Assembly: GCF_040581485.1 (NCBI RefSeq)
Contig: NC_090135.1
Span: forward strand, 2,411,001 to 2,475,000
Source: Linepithema humile
Taxonomy: Eukaryota > Arthropoda > Insecta > Hymenoptera > Formicidae
DNA length: 64,000 nucleotides
Direction: 5' to 3'
Below, piece by piece: positions 29,838 to 40,718 of this stretch. Position 1 is the first letter of the stretch. The number at the start of each line of letters is the position of its first letter. Under the pieces are notes generated by a model, which had not been told where the DNA came from, did no database searches, and saw nothing but the letters and a program-made list of their open reading frames with translations. A program made the position numbers and the translations under genes.

Positions 29838-32711
29838 ATGTCCGGGAAACGAGAGAAATTAGGTTTCCAATTTTGGTTGAACGACAACCGAAATCATAGT
29901 GAGACGTTAGATAGCTCCGCGAACGGAGAGGAAAAGCGCGCAATCGTAGAATCCCAACCAAACCAATCTCGGTTGATCCGCAACCAAGATCAACGAGCGT
30001 TGAGCGTAAGCGAACAACGTAGTAAGACGACAGGAAAGAAAACTGGAAATAAGAAGCAAAGTACCGGAGACGCGAACACAGATACCATTTCGAAAAAACC
30101 AACCGTTGAGCGCAATCGTACATTGCTAGGGCTCGACAGTGCTTTGAAAGCTACTCGCGAGGACAAAAAACCGCGACAAAGTAGGCATCTGCCAAGTAGA
30201 ACTCCGAGTCACGTATCGGAATACAGTGAGTTCGCACTCACATCTTATGATAGTTGCGTTTTCGACCCAGACGAGTTCCGCACTGAAGTAAAAATGAATA
30301 ATGATCAAGAATTACCGAAGACTACCGAGTCAGAAATCGACCGGGATATTGAGTTACTAAGAAAGGAAATGACGCAAAACGCAGGGGCAAAAACTGAAGA
30401 CGCGACGCGAAACTCAGAGCTAACAGATACAATGATGGACTTTGTGCGCGAAATAAGACAACAGTTGACCGAAATGCAAGAGCAATTCCACGAACAAATA
30501 GAAAACGTACGGGGGCAACAGCAAGAGTGGCAGCAACGGCTCTTAGCTATACCGGGCCAACGAGAATTGAATGTACCACTGACTACTAGGCGCGTAACTG
30601 ATAACGCGGATGTAGCATACGGACGGGGTATGTCGGATATACGAAATAGGCCGATAGCCATGCATGGGTATATGCAACTAAAAGAAGCGCGAAGCTTAAT
30701 CCCAGAGATTGACGGAACGTCACAGGCTAAAATACAAGAGTTCCTCAGCGCGAGTACTTACGCGGTGGAAAGTATAGACCCTTTGGAAGAATTACAGTTG
30801 CTGAAGGCGATACTGTGTACTAAGTTAAAGGGAAAGGTCTTGCTCGATTTTCAAACAAGAGATATTCAAACGTTCGTGCAATTAAAACGAGAAATAGAAG
30901 CAGGATATACAACTCATAAGAGTATAACGCACTTGCAAATTGAATTTAACACGCTAAAGCAGAAGCATGGAGAGAACGCCCAAGCTTTTGGTACACGAGC
31001 AGATCAGCTCGCGATGAAACTTTACGAAGCGATGATCGATGGAAAAAGTCTCACGGTCATGGAGAAAAATACAATAAAGACCACTATACAAAACTTAGCG
31101 TTACAAAACTACCAAATCGGACTAAACGAAAGCATTAAAACTATAGTACGCGCACGCAATTACAAAACGCTACAAGAGGCGATTGCGATAGCGACGGCTG
31201 AAGAAAAATTGCAAAGTCCGTATTCCGAAAATAGGAATTATAACAAATTCAGTAATAGTAACGGCGCAAGAGAAAAGATACTAAAATGTATCAAATGCGG
31301 CAAATTGGGTCATGAAGGGCGTGATTGCAGAATAGGACGCTTTCATAATTATAATAACCGGTATCAATTACCGAGAGCTAGCGGCCAGAAGGTCAACATG
31401 ATGAACATGTTTTGTAAACATTGCAAAAGATCGGGGCACAATCAAGATACCTGTTGGTCATTGCATGGAAGGCCAGACAAGGACGACGCCCGAACGAGGA
31501 AAAACGCCAAGCAAGGCGAAGGAGAAGAGGCAAACATAAAAACAGCACGACCTGCAAAAACATTGCAGATAGCATCAGTAGGCGAATATGCACAGGCCGA
31601 ACTTAATCTAGATTTAATAGCAGTACCTATGCAAGAAATTCGAGCAGCACGGGCAGTTATGCTCGTAGATACAGGAGCTGCAATAACTTTAATTAAATTG
31701 AAAACCTTAAAAGAAGAAACTTTAGTTTACGATGAAAAGATAATGATAATAGGCGCTACTGGACAGAAGGCCGAAACGTTGGGCACGATAATGGCTCACG
31801 TACTATTGAAAGGGCAAGTTATTACGCATAAAATGCATGTGGTGAAGGACAATTTTCCGATAAGTCATGAAGGAATATTAGGAGTTGATTTCCTTAAAAA
31901 GCACGTGATGAAATGGGATTACCCCACTAAGCGACTAACGATAGGGGACACCAAATTTAAACTATTTCCGTGCCGACCAGTCACATTGAAGTCACGAAGT
32001 GAGACCATAATATCCGCCACTACAAATAAAAATATGACAGGAATAGTGCATGCATTGGAAATGCAGCCGGGAATTATCATAGGAGGTTGCGTGACGACAG
32101 CTCAAGATTACGGTTGTGTCATAAGCGTAATCAACACTACCGATAAGCCGGTAGACATACAGACTCCACACGTAGAGTTAACATTGTTAGAAGCGGAAAC
32201 AGGAATTCAAGTATTTAATACTGAAGTTAACAAGGCAACAGATAAGCCAATGTCTCGTTTGGAGAAAATAAGAGACGCATTAAGAATTGAACATTTGAAT
32301 AAGGAAGAGCAAAAGGCAATAGCAAAGATTTGTGAAGAGTACAGCGATATCTTTCATATAGAAGGAGAACCGCTGACTCATACCGTGGCGATGAAACACG
32401 AGATCGCGACGCGGCCGGGGACGGCGCCCGCCAACACGCGACCGTACCGGTTGCCGGAAAAGCATAAAAAAAAGGTAAAAGCTAAACGGTATTACGATAA
32501 ACGGGCTAATCAAGTCATCTTCCAGGAAGGTGATAAAGTGTTATTATATGATGAAACGTTACGACGAGGACGTTCAAAGAAATTAGAAACGTTATGGTGC
32601 GGGCCATACGTAATAGTAAAAAGGAATTCGGAAGTAAACTATACTATTAAAAAGGGGAGGAAAGAGATGACGGTGCATGCAAACCGTTTAAAATTATTGG
32701 TCAACGTTTGA
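29838..32711 (+). CDS. gag: Gag-protease fused in frame to integrase C-terminus
   Basis: 957 residues. The N-terminal 270 residues are charged and low in complexity, then a capsid-like helical region (about 280-460). Two CCHC knuckles follow: C484 to C497 (CIKCGKLGHEGRDC) and C526 to C539 (CKHCKRSGHNQDTC). The protease motif VDTGAA is at about 610-615. Near residue 855-878 the start of reverse transcriptase appears (RPYRLPEKHKK), and it passes directly into an integrase C-terminal module (GDKVLLYDE; GPYVIVKR). More than 800 residues of normal Pol are therefore missing without a frame break, near position 32470. Gag and protease look intact; polymerase and integrase functions are absent. Confidence 0.88.
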   Translation: MSGKREKLGFQFWLNDNRNHSETLDSSANGEEKRAIVESQPNQSRLIRNQDQRALSVSEQRSKTTGKKTGNKKQSTGDANTDTISKKPTVERNRTLLGLDSALKATREDKKPRQSRHLPSRTPSHVSEYSEFALTSYDSCVFDPDEFRTEVKMNNDQELPKTTESEIDRDIELLRKEMTQNAGAKTEDATRNSELTDTMMDFVREIRQQLTEMQEQFHEQIENVRGQQQEWQQRLLAIPGQRELNVPLTTRRVTDNADVAYGRGMSDIRNRPIAMHGYMQLKEARSLIPEIDGTSQAKIQEFLSASTYAVESIDPLEELQLLKAILCTKLKGKVLLDFQTRDIQTFVQLKREIEAGYTTHKSITHLQIEFNTLKQKHGENAQAFGTRADQLAMKLYEAMIDGKSLTVMEKNTIKTTIQNLALQNYQIGLNESIKTIVRARNYKTLQEAIAIATAEEKLQSPYSENRNYNKFSNSNGAREKILKCIKCGKLGHEGRDCRIGRFHNYNNRYQLPRASGQKVNMMNMFCKHCKRSGHNQDTCWSLHGRPDKDDARTRKNAKQGEGEEANIKTARPAKTLQIASVGEYAQAELNLDLIAVPMQEIRAARAVMLVDTGAAITLIKLKTLKEETLVYDEKIMIIGATGQKAETLGTIMAHVLLKGQVITHKMHVVKDNFPISHEGILGVDFLKKHVMKWDYPTKRLTIGDTKFKLFPCRPVTLKSRSETIISATTNKNMTGIVHALEMQPGIIIGGCVTTAQDYGCVISVINTTDKPVDIQTPHVELTLLEAETGIQVFNTEVNKATDKPMSRLEKIRDALRIEHLNKEEQKAIAKICEEYSDIFHIEGEPLTHTVAMKHEIATRPGTAPANTRPYRLPEKHKKKVKAKRYYDKRANQVIFQEGDKVLLYDETLRRGRSKKLETLWCGPYVIVKRNSEVNYTIKKGRKEMTVHANRLKLLVNV

Positions 32712-32760
32712 AAAAATTACAAGTGTAAACTCGTATGTTAAGAATGAGACTATATTTGTA

Positions 32761-33579
32761 ATGTTGAAATTGCCACTTGTAACATATCCAAAATACAGGT
32801 TAATAAAAGCCATACCTTTACCTGTCCCTGACCAACGCAGGATATTTGTATTTACCGAGATTAACCAACAATTGTTTGCTGTAAATTTAGAATTATCCGT
32901 ATATCTAGCGATAAGCGAAGAAAACTTAGAAAAATGTATTGAGATAGACAAGAAATATATATGTAAATCGGATAGTCCGATATATAATATTAACCCTCGA
33001 GCGTTATGTGAAGTACAATTGTATGTAGGTTTGACAAAAAGGGCAATTTGTGGAAATAAGTATGTAAGTTTTAACCAAACTATTTGGATAGCATTAACGA
33101 AGGAAAATTCTTGGTTATATTCGACTAACAGCGAACAAGACGTAATGATTACTTGTTTAAACCATAAGGAAATACAGACCAAAATCACACGAACAGGTAG
33201 AATAACTCTATTAAATAATTGTAAAATAATTGCGAAGGACATGACCCTGAACACAGGAACAATAATAGAAGGCCCGAACATTCAGGCATATATACCACGT
33301 TTTAATCTAACGGGAAAAATAGAAGGTATAACTAATGGTGAAACGAGCATGGAAATCAAACCGTTAAAATTGAAAAAGATGATACAAAATTCAAAGGAAT
33401 TAATAGATTTGGGAGAAAAAATAAGAGAAGTAGACGACGAGTTAACAGAGGGAAAAATTATTCAACCCTTGACTTTGTATCCTGTGGTCACAAGTTCGCT
33501 TGCCATCGTGATTATTGTATTAGCACTAGGCATAGGAGCAATACTATTATTACGAAAAAGAAAGACTACTGCGGAATAA
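32761..33579 (+). pseudogene. env: Env remnant, C-terminal part
   Basis: 272 residues from the first ATG. Extracellular part with cysteines and candidate N-glycosylation sites (NQT, NLT), then a C-terminal membrane helix at about 243-265 (SLAIVIIVLALGIGAILLL) and a short basic tail (RKRK). This is the arrangement of the membrane-proximal half of errantivirus envelope proteins. At about half the usual length and without a signal peptide, it lacks the N-terminal region. The ORF begins 50 bp after the gag-pol ORF. Confidence 0.7.
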
Positions 33580-33684
33580 TAGGTAGACGGTAGGACAAGA
33601 ATTAACTGTAAAACTATACACTCGCACTGCCTACTCCGCACGGAAACTCCGTACCTACATTTCCTTCCATTCGCGGGGGAGGGA

Positions 33685-34135
33685 TGTTGTGTGTCGTAAC
33701 ACAACGTGTCGCTATAAGGTTAATTAAGTTAAATACCAAAATAAAAATACTAAGAAAGAATTATTTAGCAAATAAAGAATAACGATGAGGCTGCAGAGAA
33801 ACAACCTCGGATTCAAGGTGACACGAATCAGCAATCCGAGAAATATCAACAATAACATATCAATAATATTACAAAACTCTTGATTGCCGATTCGTATAAA
33901 TACAGTCGCGCGCAAGCAGCGACGGATTCAGTTTACGATACGCGAATACACCGACTCGTTTCCCCGTGTCCGTACACGGATCACGAGAATCTAACACCGT
34001 CCTGGCGGTTTGTGAGTGATTAAATAAATTGTTCGAGGCAAGGTTTGCGTCCAGTTATTCCACACCTCTAAGCAGTGCGTCCTGTTCCCCAAGCGGATCT
34101 CGAACTTACGGTTGCGATCGGAAAGACTCGCAACA
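33685..34135 (+). repeat. 3' LTR of the errantivirus-like element
   Basis: 451 bp, partner of 29021-29471, directly preceded by a purine-rich tract. Confidence 0.93.
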
Positions 34136-34247
34136 ATATATTATAAAACACCAAAAAGTTTTATAAAGATCCGTTGCACTGTTTCCTAAAAAAAAAATCC
34201 TAAAAATCACCTTCGTTTTAGCGATTCATACGAGGCTCCCCCCTTAA

Positions 34248-34422
34248 ATTAGTACGAGATAAATTCCATTAAATTGAATTGTTGTAAAATTGTGTATTTA
34301 ATTACTTTATTAGTTTTTAAGTCAAGGGGTTGATAAACAAAAATATTAATAATAATTGAATGTTTTTATACGTCGAATAATTAATTTAATGTCATATATA
34401 TTGACAATTAAGTTAAATGTAC
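34248..34422 (+). pseudogene. CACTA-type element fragment, part 3 (3' end)
   Basis: Begins with the transposase stop region (ATTAGTACGAG) and 3' flank. The same 175 bp occur inverted at 35147-35325, so the two copies face each other across a spacer of about 725 bp. Confidence 0.85.
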
Positions 34423-34683
34423 AATTTAGCATTTATACTTAAGATTCAAACTATGCATAACTTGCGCCAATTTATTAGAGTAAATCAAACAGCCAATCGT
34501 AAATAAATATTGCGAGTTTTGTTCTGTTTCCGATTCTCGCCTCGTGGCACATGGTACTCCAGTAGCGTCACGTGTCAGTCTCGCGCGAGTGAAAATCAGT
34601 TGAAACACTTCGAGACAAGTCAACAGTTCAGACAGTTCTATTGATTTTATTTCGTTGAGAAGTTCGTGTACGTAATCGAAATA

Positions 34684-35010
34684 ATGAATAACGAAAATAT
34701 TGAAAACACATGTACCTCTCAAGTGGACAACATTAATCTTCTGAAGAACAATAATTATTCATTAGCAACATGTAGTGATATAGATTATGAATATTTCAAC
34801 GACATTCAAGAACGACAACAACAATGTAGCGCTTTGTTAGTGAAGCCTACTGACGTTATTCATGAAGGTACATTATCTTTCAACAATGATGTTATAGAAG
34901 AAATAGGCATAAGTAAGAAAAGAAATGCTGCCATTGATGGTGAACTATCAAATGCGAAACAAATGCGAAGAAACAATAAGGACAATTCTTTGGTAGAACA
35001 AGGTATATAA
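34684..35010 (+). CDS. Unidentified ORF in the spacer between inverted CACTA copies, 108 aa
   Basis: ATG at 34684 (an earlier in-frame ATG lies at 34666). The sequence is polar, Asn-rich, with KKRNAAIDGELSNAKQMRR near the end. A donor-like CAAG|GTATAT occurs three codons before the stop, so it may be the first exon of a spliced gene. It could be the accessory ORF of this CACTA family. No known domain recognised. Confidence 0.4.
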   Translation: MNNENIENTCTSQVDNINLLKNNNYSLATCSDIDYEYFNDIQERQQQCSALLVKPTDVIHEGTLSFNNDVIEEIGISKKRNAAIDGELSNAKQMRRNNKDNSLVEQGI

Positions 35011-35311
35011 ATAGATATCAACTAATAAATTTTTGTAGTGTGGCCTTAAAGAAATGTGTTATACGTATATATTAAAATATCTTCTATTATATCATTTACA
35101 AATACAATATGTTTAATAAAAAACTCTACTATTTTTAATAAATACATTTAACTTAATTGTCAATATATATGACATTAAATTAATTATTCGACGTATAAAA
35201 ACATTCAATTATTATTAATATTTTTGTTTATCAACCCCTTGACTTAAAAACTAATAAAGTAATTAAATACACAATTTTACAACAATTCAATTTAATGGAA
35301 TTTATCTCGTA

Positions 35312-37546
35312 CTAATTTAATAACCACTGTTCCTCGAATAATTGTGCTATCACATAAACTCCTTCTTCAAAAAATCTTTCACTGTTACGCCAAAAAGACA
35401 TTTTAAAAGCTTTACACTTTATTTCTTCGAGTGGAATTACTATGGAATCTTCGGATAATTTTGAACACTTGAAAACTCCAATTCTTCGAGAGTCTAAATC
35501 ATCAACGTTATATAAAGAATCCACTTCCTGAAATTTCTGTACTTTTAAATGGTAATTATTTGTGTCGTTTACATAAAATATATTTCTCAATATGTACACA
35601 TTACCATCAATTGAAATGCAACAATTGTTACGTTTATTTAAATCATACGTAAATCCTCGAAATTTAACACTCGAAAATTGTTTGGTAACTCTGTGATCGG
35701 ATGACTGTACGAGAGGGTCATTCCTTTTTGCGTTAAATACATGTGCGACTTTTGTAGAAAAAATTTGCAATGATAGTTGTGAGTGTCTACATTTCTTTTC
35801 TTCAAACCTTTTATATATTTGTTGCAATTCTTGAGAAGGTTTTCGTACCATTTTCCGGAAAAAAGTCATATTATTTTCAAATGGAAAACATGAAAAATGA
35901 TTTAAAGGTCCAAAATTACGAGCATCGTTTGCCAAATGCAGAAGACCATGCGTATTATATGATAAAAACTTTCTGCCGTATATATCAGCGCTTTCGAATA
36001 CAAACTTTCGTAATATATCTTCGGCCATATCAATTTCACTCATCGATCTCTCATTAAAACCAACCAAAATTCGTATAGCGTAGTGCAATTTCAAAAAATG
36101 CTTCATTCGCTTATCCTCTCCAAATAAATCAAGCATAATAGTTGGTCCTGTATAGAGTAAAAATTGCCGATATTCTATTGCCTTAAAACGATGTAAATAA
36201 TCTAAACTTCTTGGCTTGCGAGAAAACTCTTTTGGACAGTGCTCAGCAAGAATGATCAGACGACCTGAAATTCGTGATATTACATGGGGCGATAATTTTT
36301 TAGGCTGAAATTTCTGTTCTATTAATGCTTCAAATATCTTTTTTACAACTCCCAAACACACCAAGTGCATGTAATCGTGGGGTGTTTGACTTACTGGTCC
36401 TAAGGGTAAACTATCCAATGCAGATTTACCGCGATGGTGCTCGGGATTTTTAAGTTGTCGAAAATCGTTGTCACTTCTTGCTGGATAATTTTCTCCTTTG
36501 AAAATGACTGATGAATCAGTTTTGTGTCTTTCGCAAGATATTTTGCATTTATTACAACTGTTGAAACCCGTATGTCCAACAATATTTAAGTAATCAGCCC
36601 TTGCGGGTGTGTCAGCTATGAAACACCTTATTTTTATCTTGATTTTTTTGTTTTTATAACATATTCCTTGCCTAATAATATCTAATAATTCTTCATTGAA
36701 ATCTTTAAAAAAATCTGCAAAATCAGCAGGTTTCTTTTTTCCTGCGTATAATCCCGCAATCATAGGACTTCTATCGGGAATATTAGAAATTCTAAATTAT
36801 ATAGGATAAATATCGTACTGAACATTTTTGTATATATTAGCTCCATCAGTACTGAAGTCAAACAAGATTGTTGATGGTATATTTGTATCTGCAGTTTTTA
36901 AAAGCATATTCAAAATATTAGGCTTAATTCCAATATGAATATACTCCCCGGGATTTACGGTTCGAGGTACTATACGATGTCGTGGAGTTTTCAATAAACT
37001 TCTGGCATCCTTAGGCACTCTGGCGAGGCATTTATGTTGGCGCAAAACAGATAGAATTGAATTAATTTGCACATGGTTCATGTTGGTACGAGAACATGAA
37101 TCTGCTAATTTTTCAGTAAAAGTCAATTCTTTTTCTGGCCTAGCAATAATATTTTTTTTCTCAATGGAAGAATTATTTCTGTCGCTGTTACTATCACTGT
37201 AATTATCGGTGTCAGTCATATTTGAATCAGATGATGATGAAGTATAATAACTGTGATTGTAAGAATGTTCATCATTATCGTCAACTGTATTCATCGATTC
37301 ATTAGCTTCAAATAAGTATTCATCTACCGCGATATTGGTTATTGTTTTGCTTTTATTGTTTTTAGAAATCACAACTGCATGTTCATGATTTATACGATCT
37401 TGCGATAAATGGTCATTATTGGAATTACTGTTAGTAATAATATTCATTTTAGCAGTCTTGATTTGCATTTGATGACGTCGACGTTTTTGTCGTTCAGACA
37501 AATCATCTGCTTTTTTTCTTTTGTAGACAAACACTTTCTTATTCAT
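35312..37546 (-). pseudogene. CACTA/EnSpm-type transposase, one in-frame stop
   Basis: Segment 37546-36797 starts MNKKVFVYKRKKADD, passes a basic then acidic low-complexity region, and includes ILFDFSTDGANIYKN, the first catalytic Asp motif (STDG). After one TAA at 36797-36799 the same frame continues without a shift to 35312. That part includes RCFIADTPARADYLNIVGHTG (second Asp motif), CNKCKISCERHK, DYMHLVCLGVVKKI, FSCFPFENNMTFFRK and a C-terminal domain ending FEEQWLLN. Total about 735 residues. The domain order fits Transposase_21-like CACTA enzymes. The fragment at 18419-34422 is a second copy in opposite orientation. Confidence 0.85.
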
Positions 37547-37718
37547 TATTCACTGTTTCACCGATTCACTTTTTCATTTGCAAAGACACGTCTTACTCTC
37601 AGCTTTGCGTAAACCAGACTGAAACAACTGCGCATTTACTTTGATAATTTCTTAAAATTTTCCGAAAATATATTACTTATATGACAATTATATAGGACTC
37701 TCGTGGTACGCTCTTCAT

Positions 37719-37992
37719 ATCAAGAGACACGGTAGTGTCTCGCGCCAAGTTCACGCGCAGCGCAAGACCGACCGTGTATCTTTACGCGAGACGGAAGGTT
37801 CAGATGAGCCGAGATTATCGGATCTCAATAACGGCTGGGCCAATTAAGTTGGTAATAGGCTCAATCGAAAGCGCATACCCAAATTACATAAGAAAAATAT
37901 GCTTGTTTTTGCTTTGTGTGCTTTATAAATCAAGATATATGCATCCAAAGTCGAGAAATCTAAAAAATCATCATTTTTCTCGGATGTCACGC
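37719..37992. repeat. Dispersed repeat of about 275 bp, copy 1
   Basis: ATCAAGAGACACGGTAGTGT...GCGAGACGG...GAGCCGAGATTATCGGA... is about 85% similar to 50347-50620 by eye. It contains the hairpin GAGACACGGTAGTGTCTC. The unknown family may be a CACTA end (CACTACCGTG on the minus strand) or a MITE. Confidence 0.7.
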
Positions 37993-38330
37993 TAAAATGT
38001 AACGCATGTCTTATTGGTCAGCGTCGTCAGCACGCAACCAATCAGAACGCACTCAACTCAGATTTCTAATATGGCGGCGCTCAGACCTGTCAGATCGCAG
38101 CTTTGATGATATTAATTAACGTTGATATAATTAATATCGGTCGTAAAATGTATATATAACGTGTTGTGGAGACGAATAAAGATAGTGTATATCAAAATAA
38201 TAGTATTATTTATGAAAAAAATTTTTTTTGATCTTAAAGTGCAGAAGTGTAGCAAGACATGTTGACAACACTCTCAGTATTCTGTGGTTAGTGGATAGAC
38301 AGAACAGTATGAAATTGACTGGAAATGATA
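37993..38330. other. No gene recognised; moderately GC-rich flank
   Basis: Contains TATATATAACG and AATAAA around 38150-38180 that could be promoter and poly(A) remnants of an LTR. Not resolved. Confidence 0.35.
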
Positions 38331-38334
38331 AATA

Positions 38335-38885
38335 TTGTTAGAACTAATTTAGTATACATAGAAAAGAAATATTAAACTTTGATATTTAACCCTTAATCCC
38401 GACGATTCTTTTCGGCACCTTTAATCCCGACTCATGGGTCGCTTTGCGTCTTTGCGTTATTTGGATCAGTAAAAACGCTTTAAAAAATCTGAAAAAATTC
38501 ATGGAGCTTCTTTCAACCTTCAACTTGAAGTCCCAATTATAATATTTTGATAAAAATTATTTTTTTATATAGTTTGTTATTAAGAAATGGAGGTACCTTA
38601 CAGCACTTTGAAATTTCGCTTGGGTCGAAAACGACCCATGAGTCGGGATTAAGGGTTAATTTTATTTATTTTGGACAAATCATACACTAAAGTCTCGAAT
38701 CATGTGCTTTTTTGACAGAAAGTATGATAAAATTAAAATTTATACAATCATACTAATTATCACTATGCCTTATGTGACAATTGTTTAGAGACTTTAGTGT
38801 ATGATTTGTCTAAAATAAATAAAATTAAATAACTCAAAGTTTAATATTTCTGTTCTATGTATACTAAGTTAGTTCCAACAATATT
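38335..38885. mobile_element. Palindromic element interrupted by a TTAA MITE
   Basis: The left arm (TTAGAACTAATTTAGTATAC...GACAAATCATACACTAAAG) is mirrored by the right arm (CTTTAGTGTATGATTTGTC...GTATACTAAGTTAGTTCC). The left arm is split by the element at 38390-38655. Confidence 0.8.
38390..38655. mobile_element. piggyBac-like MITE, TTAA target
   Basis: Ends CCCTTAATCCCGAC and GTCGGGATTAAGGG, flanked by TTAA at 38386-38389 and 38656-38659. 266 bp, with an internal CATGGGTCG/CGACCCATG pair; non-coding. Confidence 0.85.
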
Positions 38886-38924
38886 TATAATTTCCAGTCA
38901 ATTTTATTACAATCAAAACAAAAC

Positions 38925-39180
38925 AGTGTTTTACCTTTCAAAAAAATTGTTGTATATATTAAATAAAAAAAACTGTCGTATATATATTATTAAAAAAAAA
39001 GAAATAATATCTATCAAAAAATTACCTTTTTTAAAAAAAGTTAAAAAAAAGGCGCCAAGTACACGTTCTTGTCACAACTAAAACAAAACAGTATTGTTTT
39101 ACTTTTCAAAAAAATTGTATATATTAAACCTTTCAAAAAAACCTGTCATATATATTAAAATTTTCAAAGATCTACCGTAT
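38925..39180. repeat. Fragment of the fold-back satellite family
   Basis: TTTCAAAAAAATTGTTGTATA units and AAAAGGCGCCAAGTACACG match the arms of the element at 6350-9780. Confidence 0.75.
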
Positions 39181-40480
39181 ACTGTTAAATGCATGTATAA
39201 TATTTTAATTAATTTATTATCTTACCTATGCAGATTCTTTTCTGCTATAACAATATACTGTAAATCTCATTACATTGCTTCTATCTTTCCCCAAATGTAA
39301 TTGGTTTGAAGCATTATTGTATTAATCGATTATAATATGCTACTAATTTTATTTAAGAAATACTGTTGAATATCAGTATACCATCTTTACTTTTTTATAA
39401 TATACTTTACCGGGCAAATTATATTCTACTGCAACATTCTAAAAGTCTACTTTCATTGTCTATACATTTTCCCAAAAGTATTTGATTGATTGTGTTATTA
39501 TGATAGACTCTTCTAATACATCTTACATATCAGTTATATTAGCACGTTTTAAGCATGTTTATGGTTGTCACTACTTATATAGCTACCAATGTAATGTAAG
39601 TTTTCTTCTATTGTAATGTATTATACTCTTCAATTATTTAATGTCTACCATTTCACGTAAGAATACGTAAGATATCAGTGAAGCATAATATACTTATAAT
39701 TTTTTCTACCTATCACTAAAGATAGAATACTACAAAATAACCAATAATAGCTTATTGCTAAGTCTACTAGATAGTCGGAAAATATGAAACATATTGTTTT
39801 CATTAATAGTAAATCTAAATAAAGCTTGCAATTAAATATATATTATCTCGATATTGTTAACTACTAAGTTAGTTTATCCTACCTGTGCTATCTGGGTCAA
39901 TAATAAGAATAAGAAAATAATAAGAATTCTCACGGGATACCAATGTTTTCTTCAATTGAAAAGATGTGGTACATCATAAGTTTCTCCCAAATAGTGACAA
40001 TCAGCATTTTTAGTTCAAAATTGTGTTGTTTGCATTAAGCAATTCGCAAGAAACGGCATGAAATGATAGATACTGCATCACGATAATGCATCGGCCCACA
40101 GATCATTATTTGTATCATAGTTTTTGGTTATGCATATCTGTACCCTGTAATCGTACAGTTTCCATATTTATCCCATTTATTACCAGCGGACTTTTTCCTG
40201 TCCCTCCAGTTAAGAAAGTCATTGAAAATCCGCCGATTTGACAACATAAATAGTATTAAAGAAAGCTGCGAAAATTGGAGGCCGTTCCGAAATCAGTCTA
40301 TGAAAAATGTGTTTAAAACTAGAAAAAGCGTTGGCATATAAGTGCATTGCACAGGAAGGGGACTATTTTGAAGATCATACGTAATAAATATTAAAAATAT
40401 AAACAATGTGTTTTATTTACTGAGGCCTGAAACTTTTTTTAATAAAAATTGTATCTGTATTATAAAAATATAAATAGCGC
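39181..40480. other. AT-rich stretch without recognised gene
   Basis: No ORF over 60 codons with protein-like composition, no terminal repeats and no long palindrome were seen. Confidence 0.45.
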
Positions 40481-40718
40481 GCGCGTAGCGCACGAAATGT
40501 TGTGTTCTAGTTAAAACTTAAACGCACATGGTTTTGCAAATATCCGCCAAAATTTGAGTACGACAAAGTACAAGAATGGAGTAAAGAAAATAAAACTCCA
40601 GAATTAACATGGAAGAAATATCCTGTTAAATTAATGAAAAATGCTGTGTAAAATGTAAGTACAAGTTAAAAAAAGTAAAATAAAAAATGCATTGAATTAT
40701 TTACGTTATATTATAGAT

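Larger units (their letters stand above)
29021..34135 (+). mobile_element. Errantivirus-like LTR element with internal pol deletion
   Basis: Identical-length LTRs (451 bp) flank a leader, a gag-protease ORF fused in frame to the end of integrase, and an env remnant. The LTRs differ at about one position, so the insertion is young. The flanks read ATATAT on both sides; because of the AT context the duplication is 4-6 bp. tRNA-Leu-type primer site and polypurine tract (GCGGGGGAGGGA before 33685) are present. Reverse transcriptase, RNase H and integrase cores are missing, so any movement must rely on proteins supplied by another copy. Confidence 0.9.
24977..34243 (+). mobile_element. TTAA-flanked DNA transposon with Mutator-like-domain transposase (contains nested elements)
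   Basis: Ends carry an 18-bp inverted repeat GGGGGGAGCCTCGTATGA (24977 and mirrored at 34226-34243), flanked by TTAA at 24973-24976 and 34244-34247. The undisturbed CACTA sequence at 35312-35330 shows one TTAA at this point, which confirms the boundaries. Coding content is the transposase at 25694-28509. About 6.6 kb of the length is later insertions: a MITE-like unit at 25251, a TA-flanked MITE at 26584-27684 and an LTR element at 29021-34135. TTAA targets are known for piggyBac and Kolobok elements, not for Mutator. Confidence 0.88.

Noticed and set aside
24977..34243. piggyBac transposon on the basis of TTAA alone
   Set aside because: The encoded enzyme lacks the piggyBac domain pattern and instead matches the Mutator-like-domain family; target choice alone does not decide.
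37728..37737. CACTACCGTG (minus strand) as the CACTA terminus of the transposase at 35-37.5 kb
   Set aside because: The sequence shared with 50347 continues past it on the outer side, and no matching opposite terminus was found, so it is not shown to be an element end.
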